From: Sphingomonas sp. EC-HK361
GTDB lineage: Bacteria > Pseudomonadota > Alphaproteobacteria > Sphingomonadales > Sphingomonadaceae
Length of the DNA stretch: 64,000 nt
Reading direction: 5' to 3'
NCBI RefSeq assembly: GCF_902498785.1
Contig: NZ_LR701493.1
Location: 930,724 to 994,723 of the forward strand
Positions 28,272-37,893 of the stretch are shown piece after piece. The notes under the pieces are model-generated. The model had not been told where the DNA came from. It saw only the letters and a list, made by a program, of their open reading frames with translations, and searched no databases. Position 1 is the stretch's first letter, and every line of letters begins with the position of its first letter. A program made the translations under genes and the position numbers.

Positions 28272-29933
28272 ATGAGCGAACGCGAGTCGATGCCGTATGA
28301 CGTTGTGATCGTTGGCGCGGGGCCGGCCGGGCTTTCCGCGGCGATCCGGCTGAAACAGCGCGCCGCGGAAAAGGACGCCGACATCTCGGTGTGCGTGCTG
28401 GAAAAAGGGTCCGAGGTCGGCGCGCACATCCTGTCCGGCGCGGTCATCGATCCTCGCTCGCTCGACGAACTGCTGCCCAACTGGCGCGAAGATGGGTGCC
28501 CCCTGGCCGAGGTGCCGGTTACCGAGAACCTCCACTGGGTGCTGTCACGCACCGGCAAGTCGAGCCTGCCGCACATCCTCACCCCGCCATTCCTCCACAA
28601 CAAGGGCACCTATACCGGCAGCCTCGGCAATTTGTGCCGATGGCTCGCGGGCAAGGCGGAAGAGCTTGGCGTCGAGATATTCCCCGGCTTCGCCGCGGCG
28701 GAAGTGCTGTTCAACGACGACGGGTCGGTGAAGGGCGTCGCGACCGGCGACATGGGCGTCGCGCGCGACGGGGAGCACAAGCCGGACTATCAGCCGGGGC
28801 TAGAGCTGCATGCCAAATATACCTTCTTTTCAGAAGGCTGCCGCGGTCATCTGACAAAACAACTCATCCGAATCTTTGGTCTGGCGACGGACAGCGATCC
28901 GCAGGTCTATGGCCTGGGCGTCAAGGAATTGTGGGATATCGATCCAGCGCTTCATCATCCGGGACGCGTCATCCACACCCAGGGCTGGCCGATCAGCGAG
29001 ACCGACGGGACCAACGGCGGCGGCTGGGTGTATCATCAGGCGAACGGGCAGGTCAGCCTCGGGTTCGTCACCTGGCTCAACTACACCAACCCTTATGTGT
29101 CGCCGTTCCAGGAGATGCAGAAGTGGAAGACTCATCCCGAGATCGCGGCGCTGCTGAAGGGGGCCAAGCGCGTCAGTTATGGCGCGCGCGCGATCAGCGA
29201 TGGCGGGCTTCAGTCGATTCCGAAGCTCGTCGCGCCGGGCATGGCGCTGATCGGCGACAGCGCCGGGTTCCTCAACGTGCCGCGGATCAAGGGCACACAT
29301 ACCGCGATGAAATCGGGGATGATGGCCGCCGACGCCGCGGTGGACGCGATCCTTTCGCAGCGCAGCCACGACGAACTCGCGGCCTATCCCGAGGCTTTCG
29401 AAGAATCGTGGGTTCGCAAGGAGTTGTCGGTCGTTCGTAACGTCGTTCCTCTGGTCAAGCGGTTCGGCGATTTCATGGGTTCGGGCCTTGCCGGTATCAC
29501 CATGTGGCTCGAGCATTTCGGGCTGAAGATGCCCTTTACGCTGAAGCATCACCCGGACCACGAAACGCTATGGCGCAAGGACCTGGTGAAGCCGCCCGTC
29601 TATCCCAAGCCCGATGGCGTGCTGACGTTCGACCGGCTGTCCTCGGTGTTCCTGTCGAACACCAACCACGAGGAGGATCAGCCGGTCCATCTGACCCTCA
29701 AGGACCCGGACGTCCCGGTCGAATACGACCTCCCGCTCTACGACGAGCCGGCGCAGCGTTACTGCCCGGCCGGGGTCTATGAGATCGTCGGTGAGGATGT
29801 GGGCGAGCCGAAGTTCGTCATCAACGCGCAGAACTGCGTCCACTGCAAGACCTGCGACATCAAGGACCCGACCCAGAACATCAACTGGGTCGTGCCGGAA
29901 GGTGGCGGAGGTCCCAATTATCCCAATATGTAA
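28272..29933 (+). CDS. electron transfer flavoprotein-ubiquinone oxidoreductase
   Basis: Membrane-associated FAD/[4Fe-4S] enzyme passing electrons from ETF (fatty-acid and amino-acid dehydrogenases) to ubiquinone. 553 residues: FAD loop DVVIVGAGPAGLSAAIRL (10-27), the quinone/membrane segments around PHILTPPFLHNKGTYTGSLG and the second FAD motif ALIGDSAGFLNVPRIKGTHT, then the C-terminal ferredoxin-like domain with cluster cysteines in YCPAGVYE and NCVHCKTCDI. The start is the ATG at 28272, after GGGGAG. A TPR-protein gene overlaps its end. Confidence 0.97.
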   Translation: MSERESMPYDVVIVGAGPAGLSAAIRLKQRAAEKDADISVCVLEKGSEVGAHILSGAVIDPRSLDELLPNWREDGCPLAEVPVTENLHWVLSRTGKSSLPHILTPPFLHNKGTYTGSLGNLCRWLAGKAEELGVEIFPGFAAAEVLFNDDGSVKGVATGDMGVARDGEHKPDYQPGLELHAKYTFFSEGCRGHLTKQLIRIFGLATDSDPQVYGLGVKELWDIDPALHHPGRVIHTQGWPISETDGTNGGGWVYHQANGQVSLGFVTWLNYTNPYVSPFQEMQKWKTHPEIAALLKGAKRVSYGARAISDGGLQSIPKLVAPGMALIGDSAGFLNVPRIKGTHTAMKSGMMAADAAVDAILSQRSHDELAAYPEAFEESWVRKELSVVRNVVPLVKRFGDFMGSGLAGITMWLEHFGLKMPFTLKHHPDHETLWRKDLVKPPVYPKPDGVLTFDRLSSVFLSNTNHEEDQPVHLTLKDPDVPVEYDLPLYDEPAQRYCPAGVYEIVGEDVGEPKFVINAQNCVHCKTCDIKDPTQNINWVVPEGGGGPNYPNM

Positions 29934-31518
29934 GCGCCTGTTCTTCGCAGCCGCCCTCATCATCATTCCCGGGGCGGCGCTTGCCGATGGCGGCGGGTTA
30001 TCGGCGTATCTCCGAGCGCGCGTCGCAGACGCCGATGGGCGGACGGCGCTGGCAGCAGCCGATTATGCGCGCGCGCTCGATGCGGCGCCCGCGGACAGTT
30101 CGGTCGCGGTGCGCGCCTACCGTGAGGCGCTGGCGGCGGGCGACGACGGTCTTGCTGATCGGGCTGCCGCCATCCTGACCCGGTCCGGAAAAGCGCCGCC
30201 GGACGTCGTGCTGGGCGCCATCGCCCGCGCAGCCGCTACGAGCGATCCCGCTGCGATCGACGCCGCCATCGCGAAGATCGGCACCAGTCCGATCGCGGTG
30301 ATCGGCGCGTCGCTCCGCGCCTGGGCCGCGTTCGGGCGCGGTGCCGATCCCTTTGCGGTGTTGCGGTCCCGGCCCGGGGACGTCGTCGCCGCGCGCTTCG
30401 ATGCGGAGAACCGCGGCCTGCTGCTGCTGGCGACCGGCAAGACGGCCGAGGGCGTGAAGGTCCTGACCGCGCTGCTCGGCACCGATCAGTCGAGCCTCGA
30501 TATCCGGGTTGCCGCTGCGCAGATTCTCGCCGCGCAGGGAAAGGCTGCCGCTGCGGCCCCGTTGCTGGTCGGCGACGACCCTGCGATCGTTGCCCTGCGT
30601 CGCGACGCGGGAAAAGGGGTGATGCCCTCCTTCGCCTTCGGTGCCTCGCGGCTGTTCTCGCGTATCGCGTCCGATCTCGCCGCCGGGAAGGTGGGGCCGT
30701 TGTCGATCGCGCTCACCCGCGCGGCACTGCGTGCGGACCCCGGCAACGACCGCGCGCGGCTGCTCCTCGCCAATGCGCTCGCCGCCGATGGGGCTACGGC
30801 GCAGGCTGTCGCGGCGCTCGATGCGGTTCCCCCCGGCAGCCCCTATGCGGCGCAGGCGCGCGCGGGGCGTGTTCAAGTCCTGGCTCAGTCGGGCGACGAT
30901 CAGGGTGCGCTGGTGGCGGCTCGCGCCCAGGCCAGCGCGCCGGGTGCGACGCCAACCGATATCGAGCGCCTCGGCGATCGACTGGTGCTGGCGGGGAAGA
31001 ACGAAGACGCTGCCGTGCTTTACAAATCGTTGCTGAAAGATCGCGAGAACGACTGGGTCGCGTGGTTTCAATATGGCGGCGCGCTGGAGCAGGCGGGGCG
31101 CTGGAAGGAAGCCGAGCCGGCGCTCGCGCAGGCGGTGGCGCTCGCACCAGACGAGCCGCTGGCGCTCAATTATCTCGGCTATGCGCGGATCGATCATGGT
31201 GGGGCGGTTGCGCCGTCTCTGGCGCTGCTGGAGCGGGCGCATGCGCTCATGCCCGACGATCCCTCCATCCTCGATTCGCTCGGCTGGGGCTATTTCCGCG
31301 CCGGCCAGACCGCGCGGGCGCTTCCCCTGATCGAGCGCGCCGCGGCTGCCGCGCCCGACAATGCCGAGATCGCCGATCATCTCGGGGACCTCTATTGGTC
31401 GCAGGGTCGCCGGTATGAGGCGCGTTATGCCTGGTCCGCGGCGAAACTTTACGCCGATACCGAAGACGCCAAGCGGATCGCCGCCAAGATCGCCAACGGG
31501 CTGCCGGCTAAGCGATGA
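29902..31518 (+). CDS. exported tetratricopeptide-repeat protein
   Basis: About 538 residues. After a signal peptide (CKRLFFAAALIIIPGAALA) the protein is a long array of helix pairs; clear TPR units occur near residues 375-530, e.g. NDWVAWFQYGGALEQAGRWK, PLALNYLGYARIDHGG and SILDSLGWGYFRAGQTARAL. TPR proteins of this type are periplasmic scaffolds; the partner is unknown. No ATG exists at the start: the nearest standard start codon is the GTG at 29902, inside the ETF-QO gene (32-base overlap); rare ATA or CTG codons nearer the signal peptide are possible. The stop overlaps ispE as ATGA. Confidence 0.85.
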   Translation: MAEVPIIPICKRLFFAAALIIIPGAALADGGGLSAYLRARVADADGRTALAAADYARALDAAPADSSVAVRAYREALAAGDDGLADRAAAILTRSGKAPPDVVLGAIARAAATSDPAAIDAAIAKIGTSPIAVIGASLRAWAAFGRGADPFAVLRSRPGDVVAARFDAENRGLLLLATGKTAEGVKVLTALLGTDQSSLDIRVAAAQILAAQGKAAAAAPLLVGDDPAIVALRRDAGKGVMPSFAFGASRLFSRIASDLAAGKVGPLSIALTRAALRADPGNDRARLLLANALAADGATAQAVAALDAVPPGSPYAAQARAGRVQVLAQSGDDQGALVAARAQASAPGATPTDIERLGDRLVLAGKNEDAAVLYKSLLKDRENDWVAWFQYGGALEQAGRWKEAEPALAQAVALAPDEPLALNYLGYARIDHGGAVAPSLALLERAHALMPDDPSILDSLGWGYFRAGQTARALPLIERAAAAAPDNAEIADHLGDLYWSQGRRYEARYAWSAAKLYADTEDAKRIAAKIANGLPAKR

Positions 31519-32342
31519 TCGTCGAGACGGCGCCGGCCAAGATCAACCTTGCCCTCCATGTCCGCGGCCGTCGTCCAGACGGCTATCACGAGATCGAGAC
31601 GCTGTTCGCCTTTTGCCGTGATGGCGACAGCGTGAGTGTCGCATCCGCCGGGCAGAACAGCTTCGCGGTTACCGGGCCGTTTGCAGCCGCGCTGGATGGG
31701 GATGGGGAGAACCTCGTCATCCGCGCCGCGCTTGCCTTTGCCGCTGTGTTTGCGCCGGCTACTGCCCATGCGATCGTTCTCGACAAGCACCTGCCGGTCG
31801 CATCCGGGATCGGCGGCGGATCGGCCGACGCGGCAGCGACGCTTCGGGCGCTGGCGAGTCTTCACGGCGTGCCGCGGGCCGAGCCGAAGTTCGTCGATAT
31901 CGCCAAATCCCTCGGCGCGGACGTGCCGGCGTGCCTTGCCGGCGTGGCCGCGCTGGGGCGAGGGCGGGGTGATGATCTCGTTGCGGTGGAGGGACTTGCC
32001 GGGCTGCCCGTCCTCCTCGTCAACCCCGGCGCTGCGGTATCGACGGCGCAGGTCTTTCGCGCATGGGACGGGATCGATCGCGGCGCGCTGGACTGGTCTG
32101 GAGATCCGATCGCCGCTGCCGGACGATCGCGCAACGATCTCGAAAGAATCGCGCGGGCGATCGTCCCCACGATCGATGCGGTGATCGGGGTCCTGTCCGC
32201 CGCCTCCGGCGCACGGCTGGTGCGCATGTCGGGCTCGGGCGCGACGTGTTTCGCGATATTCGAGGATCGGGAGCAAGTCGCGGAAGCAGCCCGCGTTGCG
32301 CGGTCGCGCGGCTGGTGGTGCCTGGAAACGGCGCTTGCCTGA
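31515..32342 (+). CDS. ispE: CDP-ME kinase (IspE)
   Basis: GHMP kinase of the MEP isoprenoid pathway, phosphorylating 4-diphosphocytidyl-2-C-methyl-D-erythritol. 275 residues. N-terminal APAKINLALHV with the conserved Lys, GHMP ATP loop PVASGIGGGSADAAATLRAL, and C-terminal MSGSGATCFAIFED are present. It starts by ATGA overlap with the TPR gene and is followed by the recA promoter region. With ispDF (15223) and dxr (53647), four MEP-pathway activities are encoded in this window. Confidence 0.96.
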   Translation: MIVETAPAKINLALHVRGRRPDGYHEIETLFAFCRDGDSVSVASAGQNSFAVTGPFAAALDGDGENLVIRAALAFAAVFAPATAHAIVLDKHLPVASGIGGGSADAAATLRALASLHGVPRAEPKFVDIAKSLGADVPACLAGVAALGRGRGDDLVAVEGLAGLPVLLVNPGAAVSTAQVFRAWDGIDRGALDWSGDPIAAAGRSRNDLERIARAIVPTIDAVIGVLSAASGARLVRMSGSGATCFAIFEDREQVAEAARVARSRGWWCLETALA

Positions 32343-32349
32343 CCCAAAT

Positions 32350-32364
32350 GTTCCGCACTTGTTC
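32350..32364. promoter_or_regulatory. LexA (SOS) operator of recA
   Basis: GTTC CGCACTT GTTC, an exact alphaproteobacterial SOS box (GTTC-N7-GTTC), 80 bases upstream of the recA ATG. The second GTTC is part of TTGTTC (32359-32364), which could serve as -35 with TATACG at 32380-32385 as -10 (15-base spacing), so LexA binding would block this promoter. A further GGAAC lies 4 bases downstream as an inverted half-site. Confidence 0.88.
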
Positions 32365-32443
32365 TAACGGAACAAATGCTATACGCCTTTGCCATCAGAC
32401 GCGTTGAACGGTTCACGCGCATGGCTTAAGCGGAGGGTCCACA

Positions 32444-33517
<1,074 letters not shown>

Positions 33518-33546
33518 GCCGCTCCTTCATGGAACGCTGATATAAA

Positions 33547-33574
33547 AGGGGCTCGCCATTCCGGCGGGCCCTTT
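33547..33574 (+). terminator. rho-independent terminator of recA
   Basis: Hairpin GGGCTCGCC-ATTCC-GGCGGGCCC (one G-T pair) preceded by AAAA and followed by CTTT, 32 bases after the recA stop. The short T-tract is usual in high-G+C genomes. The remaining spacer to 33748 has no gene I can support. Confidence 0.7.
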
Positions 33575-33748
33575 CGCGGTAGGAGGGCTTGCGGTTCAGC
33601 CGGCCGCTGCTCAAGGCCGAGCATCATTCCCATCTCCCTGCGCAATCCGGGATTGAGCGCGCTATGGTGCGGCGTTCCGTGCGCGTATGGAATGGCGGGC
33701 GGCAAGGGAATCGCGGCCCGATCTCGAGTTCATCTGGAAGGCGAGAGC

Positions 33749-34591
33749 ATGACCGATCGGAGGGATTGGCAGAGCGGGGTGGGGGAGACATGGGCGGCCG
33801 AATGGCGCCGCACCGATCGCAGTTTCACGAACCTCGCCCAGGACCTCGATGCCGCGATCCTTGCGGTTGCGCCCGCCAGTGGCCAGGCGGTCGATATCGG
33901 GTCGGGAGCGGGCGCGACGGCCGCAGCGGTCGCCGCGGCGCTTCCGGGGCTCTCGGTTCTCGGCATCGATCTTTCCAGCGCCCTCGTCGATACGGCGCGG
34001 CGCGAGCGTTCGGGACTGCCGAACCTGCGGTTCGTCGTCGGCGATGTCGCAAGCGAAGTCGCGCAGGCCGCGCCGGTCGATCTGTTTTTCTCGCGCCACG
34101 GCGTGATGTTCTTCAACGACCCGGTGGCGGGCTTCACCGCGCTGCGCGGTGCAGCGCGCGGAGGCGCTGCGATCGTCTTCAGCTGCTTTGCCGCGCGCCG
34201 GGAGAACGAATGGATCACGCTGCTCGATTCGGTGGTCGGCGCGCCGCCCGAAGCGCCGGGCTTCGCACCCGGACCGTTCGGGTTTGCCGAACCCGCGATC
34301 GTCCGGGATGTGCTCTCGCGGTCGGGCTGGACGGGAGCTAGCCCGATGCGGGCCGATTATCGCTACCTTGCCGGGAAGGGCGAAAAGAACGAGGTCGCGA
34401 TCGACGATGCGACCGCGTTCTTTTCGCGGATCGGCCCCGCCGCGCCGATCATCGCGGCGGCACCCCCCGAGGAACGCGTCGCAATCACCGCGCGCCTCCG
34501 CGACGTGCTTGCGCCCCATTGCCGCGACGGCGTTGTCGTGCTCGACGCCAGTGCCTGGATATGGACCGCACACGCAGGGGAAGCATCATGA
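33749..34591 (+). CDS. class I SAM-dependent methyltransferase
   Basis: 280 residues. The N-terminal part reads WQSGVGETWAAEWRRTDRSF; SAM motif I is QAVDIGSGAGATAAAVAAAL (about 48-67), followed by the acidic motif II residue in GIDLSSALVDTARRE and motif III DLFFSRHGVMFFNDP. This is the UbiE/Methyltransf_25-like fold acting on small molecules or lipids; the substrate cannot be told. GAAGGCGAGAGC before the ATG gives a moderate Shine-Dalgarno. The stop overlaps the GST start as ATGA. Confidence 0.88.
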   Translation: MTDRRDWQSGVGETWAAEWRRTDRSFTNLAQDLDAAILAVAPASGQAVDIGSGAGATAAAVAAALPGLSVLGIDLSSALVDTARRERSGLPNLRFVVGDVASEVAQAAPVDLFFSRHGVMFFNDPVAGFTALRGAARGGAAIVFSCFAARRENEWITLLDSVVGAPPEAPGFAPGPFGFAEPAIVRDVLSRSGWTGASPMRADYRYLAGKGEKNEVAIDDATAFFSRIGPAAPIIAAAPPEERVAITARLRDVLAPHCRDGVVVLDASAWIWTAHAGEAS

Positions 34592-35220
34592 CGATCATCG
34601 TTCATCATCTCGAGAACAGCCGCTCGCAGCGCATCCTGTGGATGCTTGAAGAGCTGCAGCTGCCGTATGAGATCAGGCGTTATGAGCGCAACACGGCGAC
34701 GATGCTCGCGCCGCCGGAACTCAAGCGTGTCCATCCGCTCGGCAAATCCCCGGTCATCGAGGATACCGAGACGGGCCTGGTCATCGCCGAAACCGGCGCG
34801 ATCGTCGAATATCTCGTCGATCTCGCCGATGGCAAGCTGGGCTCGCCGGCGAAGCGCGACGACGCGCTGCGCTACCGGTTCTGGCTGCATTATGCCGAAG
34901 GATCGCTGATGCCGCCCCTGCTTGTGAAGCTGGTCCTCACGCGCGTGCCGATCTTCGGCAAGGCGGCGCAGAAGCGCATCCAGCCGATGATCGACGTCCA
35001 TCTGGATTATGTGGAGGCCGAACTGGCCAAGCGCCCATGGTTCGCCGGCGACGCGATGACCGCGGCCGATGTCATGATGAGCTTCCCGCTCGAAGCGGCG
35101 CGGTCGCGTGGCGGTCTGGACGAATCGCGCCCTGCGACGATCGCATGGCTGGACAAGGTGCACGCGCGGCCCGCCTATCAGACCGCGCTGGCGAAGGGCG
35201 GCCCCTACGCCTACGCCTGA
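34588..35220 (+). CDS. glutathione S-transferase family protein
   Basis: 210 residues with the thioredoxin-like N-domain (SRSQRILWMLEELQLPYEI, then GKSPVIEDTETGLVIAETGA with the cis-Pro and glutathione-binding Glu/Thr) and the all-helical C-domain (GDAMTAADVMMSFPLEAA, the conserved N-capping/hydrophobic-staple motif). The putative catalytic residue near position 11-13 is Ser (NSRSQR). Translationally coupled to the methyltransferase, suggesting a shared substrate or detoxification role, which is inference. It ends 6 bases from the convergent symporter gene. Confidence 0.92.
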   Translation: MTIIVHHLENSRSQRILWMLEELQLPYEIRRYERNTATMLAPPELKRVHPLGKSPVIEDTETGLVIAETGAIVEYLVDLADGKLGSPAKRDDALRYRFWLHYAEGSLMPPLLVKLVLTRVPIFGKAAQKRIQPMIDVHLDYVEAELAKRPWFAGDAMTAADVMMSFPLEAARSRGGLDESRPATIAWLDKVHARPAYQTALAKGGPYAYA

Positions 35221-35226
35221 CCGGGA

Positions 35227-36522
35227 TCAGCCCGCGCGGCTGGGCGCGTGGGTCGGCTCGATCTCGGCGGGAAGCTGCGCCTCAAGCCCGCCCTCCCACT
35301 TCGCGACCACGGTCGCGGCGATCGCGTTGCCGACGACGTTGGTCGCGGAGCGCCCCATGTCGAGGAAATGGTCGATCGCGAGCACCAGCAGCAGCCCCGC
35401 CTCGGGCAGGTTGAACTGCGACAGCGTGGCGGCGATCACGACGAGGCTCGCGCGTGGGACGCCGGCGATCCCCTTGGACGTGATCATCAGCGTCAGCAGC
35501 ATCGCGATCTGCGTGCCGAGATCGAGGTGGATGCCGTAGGCCTGCGCGATGAACAGCGACGCGAAGGTCATGTACATCATCGACCCGTCGAGGTTGAACG
35601 AATAGCCCAGCGGCAGGACGAAGCTCGACACCTTGTTCGGCACCCCGAACCGGTCGAGCGCCTCGAGCGTGCGCGGGAAGGCGGCTTCCGACGACGCGGT
35701 CGAGAAGGCGACGAGCACTGGCTCGCGAATGTAGCGCAGCAGCGACCCGATCCGCCGCCCGACGATCAGGAACGCGACCGCGATCAGCACGACCCACAGC
35801 AGCGCGAGCCCGAGATAGACGCTCCCCATGAAATAGGCGAGGCGGGCGATGACGCCGGGGCCCTGCTCGATCAGCGTCGCCGCGACGGCCGCGAAGACCG
35901 CGATGGGGGCGAAGCGCATGACGTAATCGGTGATCTGGAGCATCACCGCCACCAGCGCCTCGGCCGCGGTCACGAGCGGCTTCGCCTTTTCGCCCACCGC
36001 GGTGATCGCGACGCCGACGAAGACCGAGAAGATGACGATCTGGATGATCTCGTTCGTCGCCATCGCGTCGATGATCGAGGTCGGGAAAATGTGCGTGATG
36101 ATCTTCGCTGCGTCGAAATTGCTCTTGTCGAGCCCGCTGGTCGCGGTCGCGGGGGGCAGGGCCAGGTTGATCCCGACGCCGGGCTGCAGGATGTGGACGA
36201 GGATCAGGCCCAGCGTCAGCGAGACGAGGCTCGCGCTGATAAACCAGAACAGCGACTTCGCCCCGACCCGGCCCAGTGCACCGGTGTCGCCCATATGCGC
36301 GATGCCGACGACGAGCGTGCCGAAGACGAGCGGTGCGATAATCATCTTGATGAGATGCAGGAAGATCGTCGTGAGGATCGAGAACCAGCCGGCGATCGAC
36401 TTCAGATAGGCCGCGTTGGCCGCGCTGCCGTCATCGAACGCCGCGTTGATGCCCCAGCCGACGACGAGGCCGAGCACCAGCCCGATCAGGATGAAGGTCG
36501 TCAGCCGCTTCGCCAAAATCAT
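35227..36522 (-). CDS. dicarboxylate/amino acid:cation symporter (DAACS family)
   Basis: 431 residues, inner membrane, with the DctA/GltP fold of eight transmembrane helices and two re-entrant loops. Family motifs: FSTASSEAAFPRTLEALDRF (HP1 serine-rich loop), PLGYSFNLDGSMMYMT (TM7), and the C-terminal DMGRSATNVVGNAIAATVVA (TM8). It should import a C4-dicarboxylate or acidic amino acid with Na+ or H+; which one is not clear. The ATG at 36522 follows GGGAGTGC. Three 13-base tandem repeats lie immediately upstream in the presumed leader. Confidence 0.93.
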   Translation of the reverse strand: MILAKRLTTFILIGLVLGLVVGWGINAAFDDGSAANAAYLKSIAGWFSILTTIFLHLIKMIIAPLVFGTLVVGIAHMGDTGALGRVGAKSLFWFISASLVSLTLGLILVHILQPGVGINLALPPATATSGLDKSNFDAAKIITHIFPTSIIDAMATNEIIQIVIFSVFVGVAITAVGEKAKPLVTAAEALVAVMLQITDYVMRFAPIAVFAAVAATLIEQGPGVIARLAYFMGSVYLGLALLWVVLIAVAFLIVGRRIGSLLRYIREPVLVAFSTASSEAAFPRTLEALDRFGVPNKVSSFVLPLGYSFNLDGSMMYMTFASLFIAQAYGIHLDLGTQIAMLLTLMITSKGIAGVPRASLVVIAATLSQFNLPEAGLLLVLAIDHFLDMGRSATNVVGNAIAATVVAKWEGGLEAQLPAEIEPTHAPSRAG

Positions 36523-36528
36523 GCACTC

Positions 36529-36567
36529 CCGTTATGGCCGTCCGTCATGCCCGTCCGTTATGGGCGT
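36529..36567. repeat. three tandem 13-base repeats in the symporter leader
   Basis: CCGTTATGGCCGT (36529-36541), CCGTCATGCCCGT (36542-36554) and CCGTTATGGGCGT (36555-36567) stand head to tail, starting 7 bases upstream of the symporter start codon on the opposite strand. The first copy overlaps its Shine-Dalgarno region. They may be tandem operators or a slippage-prone leader. Confidence 0.8.
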
Positions 36568-36618
36568 CGGCACCGAAGGGGATTGCGGGCGCCGGGTCAA
36601 GAACCGTAACGCAGACCT

Positions 36619-37881
36619 ATGAAGCGCATGCCCCTGACACCCGGCCGCCGCGACGTGCTGCGCGCCGCCGCCATCCTTCCGCTCGCGACTGCCGCCGTCG
36701 TGCGTGCAGCGGAGCCGGACCTCTCCGGGCTCAATGACCTGACGGGTGCTGCGAAGCCGATCGACGCGGGCGAGCGGGCGGGGCGGCTGAAGCGCGCGCA
36801 AGGACTGATGCGCGCGAACGGGATCGGCGCGATCGTCGTCGAATCGGGATCGAGCCTCGTCTACTTCACCGGCGTGCGCTGGGGCCGCAGCGAGCGGCTG
36901 ACCGCGGCGGTCATCCCGGTCGAGGGCGAGCCGTGCATCGTCACGCCCTTCTTCGAGGCGCCGTCCATTGCCGAAACGCTGGCCGTGCCCGCGCAGGTCC
37001 GGGTGTGGCAGGAGGACGAGGACCCTATCGCGGTCATCGCCGGATTTCTGAAGGATCGCGGGCTCGCCGGCAGGTCGGTGGGCATCGAGGAGACCGTGCG
37101 CTTCTTCGCCTATGACGGCCTCGCGCGCCGGATGCCTGGAAAGATCGTTTCCGCCAATCCGGTCGTGCGCGGCTGCCGCATGGTGAAGACTGCGGCCGAA
37201 ATCGCGCTGATGCAGACCGCGACCGATGTGACGATCGCCGCCTATCGCTGGGTCCATCCGCGCGTCGAAGCCGGAATGACGGGGCACGATATCGGCGCGC
37301 TGATGGACGCCGCGACCCGCAAGCTGGGCGGCGACCCCGAATTCAGCATGGCGCTGATCGGCGAGGCCGCGGCCTATCCGCACGGCAGCAAGAAGGTGCA
37401 CAAGGTCGCGGACGGGCAGATCGTCCTGATGGACTGCGGCTGCACGGTGCAGGGCTATCAGTCCGACGTCTCGCGCACCTTCGTCTTTGGGGCAGCGTCA
37501 AAGCGCCAGCGCGCGGTGTGGGATCAGGTGGCACGCGGCCAGCAGATCGCGTTTGCCGCCGCGAAGATCGGTACGCCGGCCGGCAGCGTCGACGATGCGG
37601 TGCGCGGCTTCTACGCGTCGCTCGGCTACGGCCCCGGCTACAAGCTCCCCGGCCTGTCGCACCGCACCGGCCACGGCATCGGCATGGACGGCCATGAGCC
37701 GGTCAACCTGGTCCACGGAGAGACGACGAAGCTCGCCGCCGGCATGTGCTTCTCGGACGAACCGGGGCTTTACATCCCGGGCGAGTTCGGCGTGCGGCTG
37801 GAGGACTGCTTCCACATGACCCCGTCCGGCCCGAAATGGTTCAGTGTGCCACCACCGTCGATAGATCAACCAGTGGGCTGA
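36619..37881 (+). CDS. exported M24 (Xaa-Pro type) metallopeptidase
   Basis: 420 residues. The N-terminus has a twin-arginine signal (PGRRDVLRAAAILPLATAA), so the folded enzyme is probably exported by Tat, unusual for an otherwise cytosolic family. After the creatinase/prolidase N-domain, the pita-bread domain holds all five metal ligands: Asp in VLMDCGC, Asp in SDVSRTF, His in GHGIGMDGHE, Glu in SDEPGLY and Glu in VRLEDCF. It likely removes N-terminal residues before proline from peptides in the periplasm. The first ATG (36619) is used; one at 36628 would also keep the RR motif. Divergent from the symporter. Confidence 0.9.
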   Translation: MKRMPLTPGRRDVLRAAAILPLATAAVVRAAEPDLSGLNDLTGAAKPIDAGERAGRLKRAQGLMRANGIGAIVVESGSSLVYFTGVRWGRSERLTAAVIPVEGEPCIVTPFFEAPSIAETLAVPAQVRVWQEDEDPIAVIAGFLKDRGLAGRSVGIEETVRFFAYDGLARRMPGKIVSANPVVRGCRMVKTAAEIALMQTATDVTIAAYRWVHPRVEAGMTGHDIGALMDAATRKLGGDPEFSMALIGEAAAYPHGSKKVHKVADGQIVLMDCGCTVQGYQSDVSRTFVFGAASKRQRAVWDQVARGQQIAFAAAKIGTPAGSVDDAVRGFYASLGYGPGYKLPGLSHRTGHGIGMDGHEPVNLVHGETTKLAAGMCFSDEPGLYIPGEFGVRLEDCFHMTPSGPKWFSVPPPSIDQPVG

Positions 37882-37893
37882 AGGAGCGCGTCC

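Noticed and set aside
29434-29449. GTTC-N8-GTTC pair inside the ETF-QO gene
   Set aside because: Spacing is 8 rather than 7 and it lies within coding sequence.
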